Positions 1-7,804 of a DNA stretch of 64,000 nucleotides are shown piece after piece. The stretch spans positions 47,966 to 111,965 of the forward strand of contig CACYZW010000004.1 in NCBI GenBank assembly GCA_902778995.1. Reading direction: 5' to 3'. The notes below the pieces were generated by a model. The model searched no databases, had not been told where the DNA came from, and saw only the letters and a program-made list of their open reading frames with translations. The translations under genes were made by a program, and so were the position numbers. How positions within the stretch are numbered: the stretch's first letter is position 1; each line of letters opens with the position of its first letter. The DNA comes from an uncultured Eubacteriales bacterium. GTDB lineage: Bacteria; Bacillota; Clostridia; Christensenellales; Aristaeellaceae.

Positions 1-1
1 C

Positions 2-679
2 AAGGAGGGCTTCGTGGCGGTGCTGCTGGACGGCCACGGCGTGGTGGGCCACGGCGCGTTCCCGGACGGCTTCTCCACCTTCGGCGGCGAGCACGTGAAC
101 ACCGAGGGCTATGACCCCGAGGGCGCAAAGGCCCTGCTGGAGGAGGCAGGCTGGGTGGACGCCGACGGCGACGGCATCCGCGAAAAGGACGGCCAGAAGC
201 TGGTCATCCGCTGGCTGACCTATCCCAGCCGCCAGGAGCTGCCCCTGCTGGCCGAGGCCGTTCAGGCGACCCTCAAGCAGATCGGCATCGAGGTGGACAT
301 CAACTGCACCGCCAGCCGCCGCGAGTTCCTGGCCGACATGACCAGTTTCGACATCTACGCCTCCGCGCTGGTGACCGCCCCCTCCGGCGACCCGCAGTAC
401 TTCTTCACCACCTCCTGCCTGCCGGGGCAGAGCTATAACTTCGGCGCGTATGAGAATGCGCATGTGACCGACCTGATGAACCAGATGGCCACCGAGTTCG
501 ACACCGCACGCCGCAGCGAACTGGCCATTGAGCTGCAGCAGGCGATCCTGGACGATAACGCCTATATCTTCTGCTCCTTCCTGCAGATGAACATGATCTC
601 CAAGGCGACGGTGACGGGCTATACCGCCCATGCCTGCGATTACTACCAGGTGACCGCCGATCTGGACATCGAGGGGTAA
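2..679 (+). CDS. ABC transporter solute-binding protein, family 5 (C-terminal part)
   Basis: The frame is open from the window edge, so the N-terminus and signal peptide lie upstream. The visible 225 residues contain the SBP_bac_5 C-terminal lobe: a segment reading YDPEGAKALLEEAGWVDADG, then a stretch on a modified target residue (KQIGIEVDI) and a final region on the hinge. This family binds peptides, nickel or metallophores outside the membrane for import by Dpp/Nik-type permeases. The adjacent methyltransferases and B12-controlled chelatase make a metal or metal-chelate ligand plausible, but a peptide substrate cannot be excluded. The stop is one base before the next start, so the two genes are probably co-transcribed. 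Confidence 0.85.
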   Translation, partial: KEGFVAVLLDGHGVVGHGAFPDGFSTFGGEHVNTEGYDPEGAKALLEEAGWVDADGDGIREKDGQKLVIRWLTYPSRQELPLLAEAVQATLKQIGIEVDINCTASRREFLADMTSFDIYASALVTAPSGDPQYFFTTSCLPGQSYNFGAYENAHVTDLMNQMATEFDTARRSELAIELQQAILDDNAYIFCSFLQMNMISKATVTGYTAHACDYYQVTADLDIEG

Positions 680-680
680 A

Positions 681-1397
681 ATGGAAGCGATAAAGCGTGA
701 AATTACCGACTATTGGACGGGGCGGGTGGAGAAGTTTGAACAGCTTCGCCTAGACGAGCTGAACAGCGATAAGCGCGGGCGCTGGCTGGACGAGCTGCGC
801 CGCCACCTGCCCCGTGGCAGAAAGCTGAACATACTGGACATCGGCACCGGCACGGGCTTCTTTGCCTTTATCCTCGCGGCCCAGGGGCATTGGGTGACGG
901 GCATCGACCTGACGGCGGAGATGATCAACGGCGCGCGGCGCACCAGCGTGCTGCTGAACCTTTATCCCAGCTTCAAGGTGATGGACGCGGAGGCCCCGGA
1001 ATTCATGCCCGGGAGCTTCGACGCCATCGTCACCCGCAACCTGACGACGTTTCTGCCCAACCTGCCCGAGGCCTATCGCCGATGGCGCGGTCTGCTGCGG
1101 GAGGGCGGCGTGCTCGTCAACTTCGACGGGGATTATTACTATGATAAATCCGAGGCGCCGCTGCCCGCCGACCACGCCCACAGGGAACTGACGGCGGATC
1201 AGAACGCCGCCTATGCCCATATCTCCGACGCGCTGCGCGCCGTACAGCGGAAGCGGCCGGCGTGGGACGTGGCGCTGCTGGAGCAGGCCGGTTTCAGGGA
1301 TATTCAGGTGGATACCGCGGTTTCCCCCCGCGTTTACAGGGAGATCGACCGCTTTTACAATCCCACGCCCATGTTCTGCGTCACGGCGATTCGATGA
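681..1397 (+). CDS. Class I SAM-dependent methyltransferase (copy 1)
   Basis: This 238-residue protein has a Rossmann-type SAM site: motif I ILDIGTGTGFFAF at about residues 50-62, followed by the acidic loop VTGIDLT near residue 73 and a later VTRNLTTFLP strand. It belongs to the Methyltransf_11/25-type small-molecule methylases. It starts one base after the solute-binding protein gene and is followed 110 bp later by a paralogue with the same architecture, including the N-terminal EITDYWTGR versus ENRDYWTQR segment. The substrate is unknown. Similar methylases accompany nickel/peptide-type ABC transporters in other Firmicutes (recalled, not checked), which suggests chelator or cofactor modification. 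Confidence 0.85.
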   Translation: MEAIKREITDYWTGRVEKFEQLRLDELNSDKRGRWLDELRRHLPRGRKLNILDIGTGTGFFAFILAAQGHWVTGIDLTAEMINGARRTSVLLNLYPSFKVMDAEAPEFMPGSFDAIVTRNLTTFLPNLPEAYRRWRGLLREGGVLVNFDGDYYYDKSEAPLPADHAHRELTADQNAAYAHISDALRAVQRKRPAWDVALLEQAGFRDIQVDTAVSPRVYREIDRFYNPTPMFCVTAIR

Positions 1398-1447
1398 AAT
1401 GCTCAAAATGGCGCGTGTGATTGCGCCTGAATATCCCCCTGAGGGGG

Positions 1448-1476
1448 TTGCGGACCGGTGCAAAAGCCGGTACAAT
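1448..1476 (+). promoter_or_regulatory. Candidate promoter with palindromic spacer
   Basis: A -35 element TTGCGG (1448-1453) and a -10 element TACAAT (1471-1476) are separated by 17 bp. The spacer holds the inverted repeat ACCGG...CCGGT. This could let the second methyltransferase be transcribed separately, with the spacer palindrome as an operator. Another small hairpin (CCCCCTGAGGGGG) lies just upstream. Confidence 0.45.
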
Positions 1477-1507
1477 GATACGGTAAGACGATACAAGCGA
1501 GGACGAC

Positions 1508-2311
1508 ATGAACGCGACGATCATCCGCGAAAACCGCGATTACTGGACGCAAAGGGCTTCGGGCTATTCCCGGGTAAACCGAGACGAGCTGGCGACGAAC
1601 CAGCGCTTATTGTGGCGGCGGGCGCTTGTGGAGCCCATCCGCGCCCGTTTTCCCAACCGCAGGGCGGGGGAAATCCACGTGCTGGAGGTCGGCACCGGCC
1701 CCGGCTTCTTTGCCATATTGCTGGCGGAGGCGGGTTACCGCGTGACGGCCATCGACCTGACGCCCTCCATGCTGGCCGAGGCCCGGACAAACGCCGCAGA
1801 ACTGGCGGATCGCATCGCCTTCATGGAAATGAACGCCCAGGCGCTGGATTTCGACGACGGCTGTTTCGACGTAGTGGTGTCCCGCAACGTGACCTGGAAC
1901 CTGCCGGAGCCGGAGGTAGCCTACGGCGAATGGATGCGGGTATTGAAGCCGGGAGGATTGCTGCTGAACTTCGACGCCAACTGGTATCGCTACCTGTTCG
2001 ACGACGACGCCCGCGACGCCTTTGCCCGGGATCGCGCCAACAGCATAGAGGCTGACATCGAAGACCTGAACGTGGGCGAAAACTTCGACCGCATGGAGAC
2101 CATTGCCCGCCGCGTGCCCCTGTCGAGGGCGAACCGTCCCCAGTGGGACGTGGAGACGCTCACCGCGCTGGGCATGGCCGTGGAGACCGACCACAGCATT
2201 TGGGAGCGGGTCTGGTCCCGGCAGGAGAAGATCAACCTCGCCTCCACGCCGATGTTCCTGGTCTGCGGCTACAAGCAGGCCGGACATGCGGAGCAGGGGC
2301 TGTTGGGCTGA
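1508..2311 (+). CDS. Class I SAM-dependent methyltransferase (copy 2)
   Basis: The 267-residue product carries motif I VLEVGTGPGFFAILLAEAG at about residues 58-76, the loop VTAIDLTPSM and the strand VVSRNVTWNLPEPE, so it is a class I SAM methylase. It is clearly paralogous to the upstream gene but has its own probable promoter. The shared N-terminal YW motif and similar spacing suggest related substrates. Nothing in the sequence identifies the methyl acceptor. Its position directly before a cobalamin riboswitch unit hints at a role near corrinoid or metal uptake; this is inference from neighbourhood only. Confidence 0.85.
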   Translation: MNATIIRENRDYWTQRASGYSRVNRDELATNQRLLWRRALVEPIRARFPNRRAGEIHVLEVGTGPGFFAILLAEAGYRVTAIDLTPSMLAEARTNAAELADRIAFMEMNAQALDFDDGCFDVVVSRNVTWNLPEPEVAYGEWMRVLKPGGLLLNFDANWYRYLFDDDARDAFARDRANSIEADIEDLNVGENFDRMETIARRVPLSRANRPQWDVETLTALGMAVETDHSIWERVWSRQEKINLASTPMFLVCGYKQAGHAEQGLLG

Positions 2312-2371
2312 ACCGTGGCCGGGCCCTGAGCGCCAAACCAATAATTATTCATTATTCTTTTTTAGTTGTAC

Positions 2372-2400
2372 TTGCAAAAGTTACCCGAATGTGATACAGT
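2372..2400 (+). promoter_or_regulatory. Promoter for the cobalamin-riboswitch transcript
   Basis: TTGCAA at 2372-2377 and TACAGT at 2395-2400 with a 17-bp spacer lie in an AT-rich stretch just before the aptamer. Confidence 0.55.
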
Positions 2401-2421
2401 ATTGGTCAAGAACTGAATATC

Positions 2422-2590
2422 ACAGCGGGTGTCGAACGCACTGCGTTCGGTGAAAAGGGAAGCGGGTGAAAATCCCGCGCGAACTCGTCACTGTAATCGG
2501 GGAATGGACAGGCAACAAGCCACTGGAAACGGGAAGGCCGCCTGATCCGTGATGATCCGTAAGCCAGGAGACCTGCCCGGCTGTATGCGA
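2422..2590 (+). ncRNA. Cobalamin (adenosylcobalamin-type) riboswitch aptamer
   Basis: The leader holds the expected conserved blocks in order: GGTGAAAAGGGAAGCGGGTG, then a CCCGCGC...TCACTGTAAT segment, GCCACTGGAAACGGGAAGGC, and the B12 box AGCCAGGAGACCTGCC at 2562-2577. It lies about 180 bp upstream of the exported chelatase start. The class normally shuts expression off when cobalamin is plentiful, so the downstream genes are probably expressed on B12 limitation. Confidence 0.93.
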
Positions 2591-2654
2591 GGGGCTTCTT
2601 CGGAACGCCTCATGCCACGAGTGCCTGGCAGCATTGAAAATCCGATTGAATTGG

Positions 2655-2690
2655 AGCCTGCTTGACGCGCTTGTGTCCGGCAGGCTTTTC
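2655..2690 (+). terminator. Probable riboswitch expression-platform terminator
   Basis: AGCCTGC (2655-2661) can pair with GCAGGCT (2680-2686), followed by a short T-run. It sits between the aptamer and the coding region, where a regulated terminator would act. The stem is short, so confidence is moderate. Confidence 0.5.
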
Positions 2691-2769
2691 CTATGCCTGC
2701 GCAACTGTGTATTGCTGTCCGGCGAAACACCGGCATCAATAAATACCCATTTTTCAGGAGGAATTGACT

Positions 2770-3882
2770 ATGAAAAAGCTGCTTTCCCTGATCGTCGTGC
2801 TGGCGATGGTCGCCGCCATGGGCGCCGTCGCGTTTGCCGAGGATGCCGACAAGGCCGCCGCAGCGGCGGTTGATGAACTGATCGCCGTCATCCAGGCACA
2901 GACGTGGACCGAGGACACCGACGCACAGATCGCTGCCGCAAGGGAAGCCTGGGATGCCCTGACCGACGCGCAGAAGGAATTGGTGGAAGAGGCCGATTAC
3001 TTCGGCCGCGACACTGGCGACGCCTCCGCCGACGACCCGCTGAACGCCGACGACATCGGCGAAAACGAGCTGCTGGTGGTGAGCTTCGGCACGTCCTTCA
3101 ACGGCAGCCGCGCCCAGGACATCGGCGGCATTGAAAAGGCCCTGATCGCCGCATATCCCGATTGGGCCGTGCGCCGCGCCTTCACAGCCCAGATCATCAT
3201 CAACCACGTCCAGGCCCGCGACGGCGAGAAGATCGACAACATGGCCCAGGCGCTGGATCGCGCCGTAGCCAACGGCGTCAAGAAGCTGGTCGTGCAGCCC
3301 ACCCATCTGATGCATGGCGCCGAGTACGACGAGCTGTGCGGCGTGCTGGAGGGCTATGCCGACAAGTTTGAAAAGGTCGTCGTGGCCGAGCCCCTGCTGG
3401 GCGAGGTCGGCGCGGACGCCACCGTCATCAACGCCGACAAGGAAGCCGTCGCCAAGGCCGTCGTGGCCGAGGCCAACGTGCCCGAGGACGTCGCGCTGGT
3501 GCTGATGGGCCATGGCACCTCCCACACCGCGAAGGTGACCTACAGCCAGATGCAGGCGCAGATGGATCAGCTGGGCTACAAGAACGTGTTCATCGGCACT
3601 GTCGAGGGCGAGCCCGAGGAGACCGCCTGCGACGCCATCATCGAGGCCGTGAAGGCTGCGGGCTTCAAGAAGGTCGTCCTCCGTCCCCTGATGGTCGTCG
3701 CCGGCGACCACGCCAACAACGACATGGCCGATCCCGAGGACGAGGAGTCCTGGATCAGCATGTTCACCGCCGCGAATGCCTTTGACAGCATCGAATGCCA
3801 GATCGAGGGCCTGGGCCGCATCGCCGACGTGCAGGCGCTGTATGTCGCCCACACCGCCGACGCCATCGCCGCCATCGGCTGA
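2770..3882 (+). CDS. cbiK: Exported CbiK-type sirohydrochlorin cobaltochelatase
   Basis: The ATG at 2770 follows an AGGAGG box by seven bases; an in-frame TTG six bases upstream is less likely. Residues 1-23 form a signal peptide ending AFA. Residues about 24-98 are a helical, acidic linker resembling a FIVAR-type repeat (ALTDAQKELVEEADYF). The chelatase domain starts near residue 100 (LLVVSFGTSFNGSR) and includes LVLMGHGTSH (about 243-252) and VVAGDHANNDM (about 309-319), which supply histidines expected to bind metal or porphyrin. CbiK inserts cobalt into sirohydrochlorin in anaerobic B12 synthesis, normally in the cytoplasm; a secreted form recalls periplasmic Desulfovibrio CbiK. The upstream B12 riboswitch fits the assignment. 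The true substrate outside the cell is uncertain. Confidence 0.88.
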   Translation: MKKLLSLIVVLAMVAAMGAVAFAEDADKAAAAAVDELIAVIQAQTWTEDTDAQIAAAREAWDALTDAQKELVEEADYFGRDTGDASADDPLNADDIGENELLVVSFGTSFNGSRAQDIGGIEKALIAAYPDWAVRRAFTAQIIINHVQARDGEKIDNMAQALDRAVANGVKKLVVQPTHLMHGAEYDELCGVLEGYADKFEKVVVAEPLLGEVGADATVINADKEAVAKAVVAEANVPEDVALVLMGHGTSHTAKVTYSQMQAQMDQLGYKNVFIGTVEGEPEETACDAIIEAVKAAGFKKVVLRPLMVVAGDHANNDMADPEDEESWISMFTAANAFDSIECQIEGLGRIADVQALYVAHTADAIAAIG

Positions 3883-3899
3883 TCGCGAATAATCATTTC

Positions 3900-3930
3900 A
3901 GCCTCCGGCCCATACCGGGCCGGGGGCTTC
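3900..3930 (+). terminator. Intergenic hairpin between the chelatase and secreted protein genes
   Basis: GCCTCCGGCCC and GGGCCGGGGGC form an 11-bp stem with one wobble pair. No long T-run follows, so it may be an mRNA-processing or partial attenuation site rather than a full terminator. Confidence 0.5.
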
Positions 3931-3951
3931 ATCAAACTGGAGGAAACGAAT

Positions 3952-4407
3952 ATGAAGCGTAATATCGCATTGTTGCTGGCGCTGCTGCTGACCCTTTGCG
4001 GCGTGGCGCTGGCCGAGACCGCCGAGCCCCTGGCCGACGGCACCTATACCGCCACCTTCACCACTGACCACAGCATGTTCCATGTGAACGAGGCCTATGG
4101 CGACATCGGGACCCTCACCGTCGCGGATGGCCAGATGACCATACATGTCACGCTGGCCTCCAAGAACATCGTGAACCTGTTCCCCGGCCTTGCCGAGGAC
4201 GCCCAGAAGGAGGGCGCGGCGCTGCTGGAGCCCACCACCGACACCGTGAACTACGCCGACGGCACCACGGACGAGGCTTTCGGCTTCGACGTGCCCGTGC
4301 CCGCCATCGGCGAGGAATTCAACCTGGCCCTGCTGGGCAAGAAGGGCAAGTGGTACGACCACAAGGTCAAAGTTGACAATCCCGTTCCCGTCGAGAGCGC
4401 GGAATGA
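3952..4407 (+). CDS. Small secreted protein linked to exported chelatase
   Basis: This 151-residue protein begins with a signal peptide (MKRNIALLLALLLTLCGVALA, cleaved after about residue 21). The mature part is beta-rich: GTYTATFTTDHSMFHVNEAY, GTLTVADGQMTIHVTLAS, then a C-terminal FNLALLGKKGKWYDHKVKV segment. His and Met residues in TTDHSMFHV could bind a metal or tetrapyrrole. I know no named family, though I recall similar small secreted proteins beside metal-import genes in Clostridia. It follows the chelatase by 69 bp with its own AGGAGG-like site, so it is likely in the same B12-regulated transcript. A binding or delivery role is inference. Confidence 0.75.
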   Translation: MKRNIALLLALLLTLCGVALAETAEPLADGTYTATFTTDHSMFHVNEAYGDIGTLTVADGQMTIHVTLASKNIVNLFPGLAEDAQKEGAALLEPTTDTVNYADGTTDEAFGFDVPVPAIGEEFNLALLGKKGKWYDHKVKVDNPVPVESAE

Positions 4408-4424
4408 TGTCCAATAGGAGAACG

Positions 4425-4452
4425 GCCCGGGGCAAATCTGCCCCGGGCCGTC
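4425..4452 (+). repeat. GC-rich perfect hairpin, copy 1
   Basis: A 12-bp inverted repeat (CGGCCCGGGGCA / TGCCCCGGGCCG) around the loop AATC. The same hairpin recurs at 4606-4631. It may end the chelatase operon transcript, but no T-run follows this copy. Confidence 0.7.
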
Positions 4453-4475
4453 AGACCGCTGACAAAGGCCGCAAA

Positions 4476-4520
4476 CGCAGAAAATCCTTCCAGTCAAAGA
4501 AGAGAGGAAGGATTTTCTGC
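4476..4520. repeat. Long hairpin between the two GC-rich hairpins
   Basis: GCAGAAAATCCTTCC and GGAAGGATTTTCTGC form a perfect 15-bp stem around a 15-base loop. It lies between the two identical GC-rich hairpins, so the 4.4-4.64 kb gap is a nest of foldback sequence rather than coding DNA. Confidence 0.7.
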
Positions 4521-4605
4521 TTGCTGTGTTGGCGTCGCCTGCAAAATGCGGTCATTTACGACGGGGTAAACTCCCTTTTTTGCAGGCTCGCCGCCTTGCC
4601 TTGCC

Positions 4606-4637
4606 GGCCCGGGGCAAATCTGCCCCGGGCCTTTTTT
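4606..4637 (+). terminator. Intrinsic terminator, copy 2 of the GC-rich hairpin
   Basis: GGCCCGGGGCAAATCTGCCCCGGGCC folds into a strong stem and is followed by TTTTTT, so this copy is a textbook terminator for the plus strand. It faces the end of the convergent Cys-rich gene. Confidence 0.75.
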
Positions 4638-4644
4638 GCGGAAG

Positions 4645-4938
4645 TCACTTTCCTTCTTCCCCCCGCATATCGTTTTCCCGGACGAGCTCCATGATCTCCC
4701 TGTACCGTCCGGTGATCCTTTCGTAATTCTCGGGCCGATGGGGGAAGTCGCAGGCCTTGCAGTCCTTGTAGCCCTTTTCCGAATACCTGAAATTGCCGCC
4801 GCAGCGCTTCCCCAGTGCGTAGAGGGGACAGTAGCAAAACAGGCAGTTGAAGCGCTCGGGCGCGTCGGTGGGGTGGCAGGGGAAGTATTCGCACGCCCGG
4901 TTCTGGAAAAAGGCGTAGTGCTTTGTCTGTCCGTCCAT
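4645..4938 (-). CDS. Cysteine-rich small-domain protein
   Basis: A 97-residue protein packed with cysteines: CEYFPCH near residues 16-22, NCLFCYCPLY near 30-39, then KRCGGNF and KDCKACDFPH. The order fits the Cys-rich small domain family (PF04071, zf-like), predicted to bind metal or an iron-sulfur cluster. In methanogens that domain is found with cobalamin-salvage proteins (recalled), which matches the B12-regulated chelatase next door. It is convergent with the chelatase operon and has its own promoter at 4982-5010. Function is inferred only from composition and context. Confidence 0.75.
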   Translation of the reverse strand: MDGQTKHYAFFQNRACEYFPCHPTDAPERFNCLFCYCPLYALGKRCGGNFRYSEKGYKDCKACDFPHRPENYERITGRYREIMELVRENDMRGEEGK

Positions 4939-4981
4939 GTCGAATCCCTCCTGTGTTGCGCGTCATATCCGGCACAGGTCA

Positions 4982-5010
4982 ATTATACCCCGAAGCGTCG
5001 CTCGGGGCAA
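4982..5010 (-). promoter_or_regulatory. Promoter of the Cys-rich gene, palindromic spacer
   Basis: On the minus strand, TTGCCC (5010-5005) and TATAAT (4987-4982) are 17 bp apart. The spacer contains CCCCGA...TCGGGG, an inverted repeat placed where a repressor or metal sensor could bind. Confidence 0.6.
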
Positions 5011-5033
5011 GCCTTTTTTATGCGATTACCCGG

Positions 5034-5063
5034 TTGACCATAACATGCCTTTGCTGTTATAAT
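5034..5063 (+). promoter_or_regulatory. Promoter of the CARF nuclease gene
   Basis: TTGACC (5034-5039), 18 bp, TATAAT (5058-5063), about 40 bp before the chosen start. It would also serve the type I R-M genes if they are co-transcribed. Confidence 0.65.
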
Positions 5064-5104
5064 CTCTTTAGAAAACTATGTATTGCACGCCAGGGGTGAT
5101 TGCG

Positions 5105-6271
5105 ATGAAGACGATCATAGAGCTGTACGACAGTTCGCCCATTGAAAACATACTGGGTATCGAGATGTTCCGGCCGGATGAGATGATATTGATCTGCCCG
5201 CCCGAGATCGAGCAGAACCGGGAATTTCGCCGGTCGCTGCGCAGGTATTTTGAATACCGTCAGTATCCTATCAAGCTGACGTTTGTCTCCGTCAGCATGT
5301 TGGACGCGATGAAGATCGAGCGCGTGCTCAGGGAGGTACTGGACGCCCATCCGGACACCGCCATCGACATCTCCGGCGGTACCGACGCCGCGCTGTTCGC
5401 GGCGGGCGCGGTGTCCGGAGAGGCCTCCGTGTTCACCTACAGCCGCAAGCGCAACACCTTCTTCGAGATCAAGAACGCCCCCTTTGCCCGCGGCCTGCCC
5501 TGCACCGTGCAGCTGGACGCCAAATCCTGCTTTTTGATGGCGGGCGGCACGCTGCTGCCGGGCCGGGCGGACAACGAGGCGCTCAAAAACATGATGCCGG
5601 AGATCAGGAAGCTGTTCGACGTGTTCACGAAATACCGGCGCGTATGGAACCGGCAGATCAGCTACATCCAGAAGATTTCATCGTCGGAGCCGGGAATGCT
5701 GGACGCGTCGGGCCGATGGACGGAGAAGGCGGGGGACAGGAACGTCAAGGCGGACGCCGGGCTTCTCAATGCGCTGGCGAAGGCCGGGCTGATACTGGAT
5801 CTGGTGCTGGGCGAAGAGGCGGTCACCTTCCGCTTTCCCAACGAGACCGTGCGCTTCTGGCTGCGGGACATCGGCTCGGTGCTGGAGGTGCAGGTGTTCC
5901 GGGCCTGCCTGCTCGCGGACTGCTTTGACGACGTGGTGCTCAGCGCCATCGTCAACTGGCAGGGGCTCAATACACAGCGCGACAGCGTGACCAACGAGAT
6001 CGACGTGATGGCCGTGCAGGGGATCCAACCCGTGCTCATCTCCTGCAAGACCTGCGAAATCCACACCGAGGCCCTCAACGAGCTGGCGATTTTGAGGGAC
6101 CGCTTCGGCGGGAAGTATTCCAGGGCGATCATCGTCACCTCCGCCCCGGCGACGAAGAACCGCGAACCCATGCGCCGGCGGGCGGACAAGCTGGGCATCG
6201 AAGTGGTGGAGTGGGACGATCTGCGCGTGGATCGCCTGGTTGGGCGCCTGCTGGCGCCGCCGATGCGGTAA
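5105..6271 (+). CDS. Card1-like CARF-domain PD-(D/E)xK nuclease (DUF1887 family)
   Basis: The ATG at 5105 has AGGGGTGA seven bases upstream; an ATG 27 bases earlier lacks a site. The 388-residue product has an N-terminal Rossmann-like CARF domain with the ligand-loop signature DISGGTDAALFAAG at about residues 88-101. The C-terminal domain carries EID (298-300) and SCK (313-315) in NEIDVMAVQ...VLISCKT, the catalytic core of the Card1/Can2 restriction-type nucleases. Those enzymes are switched on by cyclic oligoadenylate from type III CRISPR systems. None is visible here; the next gene, 33 bp downstream, is hsdM. A signal from another source, or a CRISPR locus elsewhere, would be needed. Family call is strong, activator unknown. 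Confidence 0.85.
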   Translation: MKTIIELYDSSPIENILGIEMFRPDEMILICPPEIEQNREFRRSLRRYFEYRQYPIKLTFVSVSMLDAMKIERVLREVLDAHPDTAIDISGGTDAALFAAGAVSGEASVFTYSRKRNTFFEIKNAPFARGLPCTVQLDAKSCFLMAGGTLLPGRADNEALKNMMPEIRKLFDVFTKYRRVWNRQISYIQKISSSEPGMLDASGRWTEKAGDRNVKADAGLLNALAKAGLILDLVLGEEAVTFRFPNETVRFWLRDIGSVLEVQVFRACLLADCFDDVVLSAIVNWQGLNTQRDSVTNEIDVMAVQGIQPVLISCKTCEIHTEALNELAILRDRFGGKYSRAIIVTSAPATKNREPMRRRADKLGIEVVEWDDLRVDRLVGRLLAPPMR

Positions 6272-6304
6272 AGGACACAGACAGAAGCATAGGGGGTGCG
6301 CGCT

Positions 6305-7804
6305 GTGATCACAGGCGAGCTGAAAAACAAAATTGACAGCCTTTGGGAGATATTCTGGACGGGCGGACTGACCAATCCATTGGACGTCATCGAGCAGATG
6401 ACCTATCTGATGTTCATCCACGACCTGGACGCCACGGACAACACCCGCGCGATGGAGTCCGCCATGCTGGGCATTCCCTACACCAGCATATTCGCCCCGG
6501 AGGTGACCATCGGCGAGCGCACCATCGACGGCTCGCAGCTCAAGTGGAGCGTGTTCCACGATTTCCCCGCCGCGCGGATGTATTCCGTCGTCCAGGAATT
6601 TGTCTTCCCCTTCATCAAGGGGCTGCACGGCGACAGGGACAGCGCCTATTCCAAGTACATGGGCGACGCCATCTTCAAGGTGCCCACGCCGCTGATGCTG
6701 GACAAGATCGTCTCCGCCATGGACGGCATCTATGATACCATGGCCCAGCTCAAGGACGTGGACGCCCGGGGCGATGTCTACGAATACCTGCTCTCAAAGC
6801 TGTCCACCGCCGGCGTGAACGGCCAGTTCCGCACGCCCCGGCACATCATCCGCATGATGGTGGACATGATGGCGCCGAAGCCGGACGAGCTGGTGTGCGA
6901 TCCGGCCTGCGGCACCTCCGGGTTTTTGGTCGCGGTCAGCGATTTTTTGAAGGAGAACCGCAAGCAGGAGGTCTTCTTCGACCGGAAGAACACCGACCAC
7001 TACATGAACCGCATGTTCCACGGCTACGACATGGACCGCACCATGCTGCGCATCGGGGCCATGAACATGATGACCCACGGCGTGGACAACCCCACCATCG
7101 AATACCGGGACAGCCTGTCCGACCAGAACCCGGACCGGGACATGTACAGCCTGATCCTGGCCAATCCCCCCTTCAAGGGCTCGCTGGATTACGACATCGT
7201 TTCCACCGACCTTTTGAAGGTGTGCAAGACGAAGAAGACGGAGTTGCTGTTCCTGGCGCTGTTCCTGCGGATGCTGCGGGTGGGCGGGCGCTGCGCCTGC
7301 ATCGTGCCGGACGGCGTGCTGTTCGGCTCCTCCACCGCCCACAGGGCCATCCGAAAGACGCTGATCGAGGACAACCGGCTGGAGGCCGTCGTCTCCATGC
7401 CCTCCGGGGTGTTCAAGCCCTACGCCGGGGTGTCCACCGCGGTGCTGGTGTTCACCAAGACCGGCCACGGCGGCACGGACGACGTGTGGTTCTACGACAT
7501 GCGCGCCGACGGCTTCTCGCTGGACGACAAGCGCACGCCCATCGCCGACAACGACATCCCGGACATCGTCGCCCGCTTCCGCAACCGGGCAGGGGAGAAG
7601 GACCGCCGGCGCACCGAGCAGAGCTTCCTCGTCCCCAAACAGGAGATCGTGGACAACGGCTATGACCTCTCCATCAACAAGTACAAGCAGACGGAATACG
7701 TGCCCGTGGAGTACCCGCCGACGAGCGAGATATTGGCGGAATTGAACCGGCTGGAGGCGGAGATACAGAAGGGGTTGAGGGAATTGGAGGGGATGGTGGA
7801 GTGA
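6305..7804 (+). CDS. hsdM: Type I restriction-modification DNA methyltransferase subunit M
   Basis: An N6-adenine DNA methylase of 499 residues. An N-terminal helical region is followed by the SAM site CDPACGTSGF (about residues 199-208) and the catalytic motif IV LANPPF (about 287-292). The GTG at 6305 sits nine bases after AGGGGG; the in-frame GTG at 6296 abuts that site and is less likely. With HsdS it methylates the recognition sequence; with HsdR it restricts unmodified DNA. Its stop overlaps the rhuM start (GTGA), showing tight translational coupling. No obvious defect is seen. Confidence 0.93.
   Translation: MITGELKNKIDSLWEIFWTGGLTNPLDVIEQMTYLMFIHDLDATDNTRAMESAMLGIPYTSIFAPEVTIGERTIDGSQLKWSVFHDFPAARMYSVVQEFVFPFIKGLHGDRDSAYSKYMGDAIFKVPTPLMLDKIVSAMDGIYDTMAQLKDVDARGDVYEYLLSKLSTAGVNGQFRTPRHIIRMMVDMMAPKPDELVCDPACGTSGFLVAVSDFLKENRKQEVFFDRKNTDHYMNRMFHGYDMDRTMLRIGAMNMMTHGVDNPTIEYRDSLSDQNPDRDMYSLILANPPFKGSLDYDIVSTDLLKVCKTKKTELLFLALFLRMLRVGGRCACIVPDGVLFGSSTAHRAIRKTLIEDNRLEAVVSMPSGVFKPYAGVSTAVLVFTKTGHGGTDDVWFYDMRADGFSLDDKRTPIADNDIPDIVARFRNRAGEKDRRRTEQSFLVPKQEIVDNGYDLSINKYKQTEYVPVEYPPTSEILAELNRLEAEIQKGLRELEGMVE

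Noticed and set aside
1425-1480. A second riboswitch before methyltransferase copy 2
   Set aside because: The 110-bp gap is too short and lacks the conserved B12 blocks; promoter plus small hairpins explain it.
5105-6271. Calling the CARF nuclease proof of a type III CRISPR system
   Set aside because: No repeats, Cas10 or other cas genes are visible in 64 kb.
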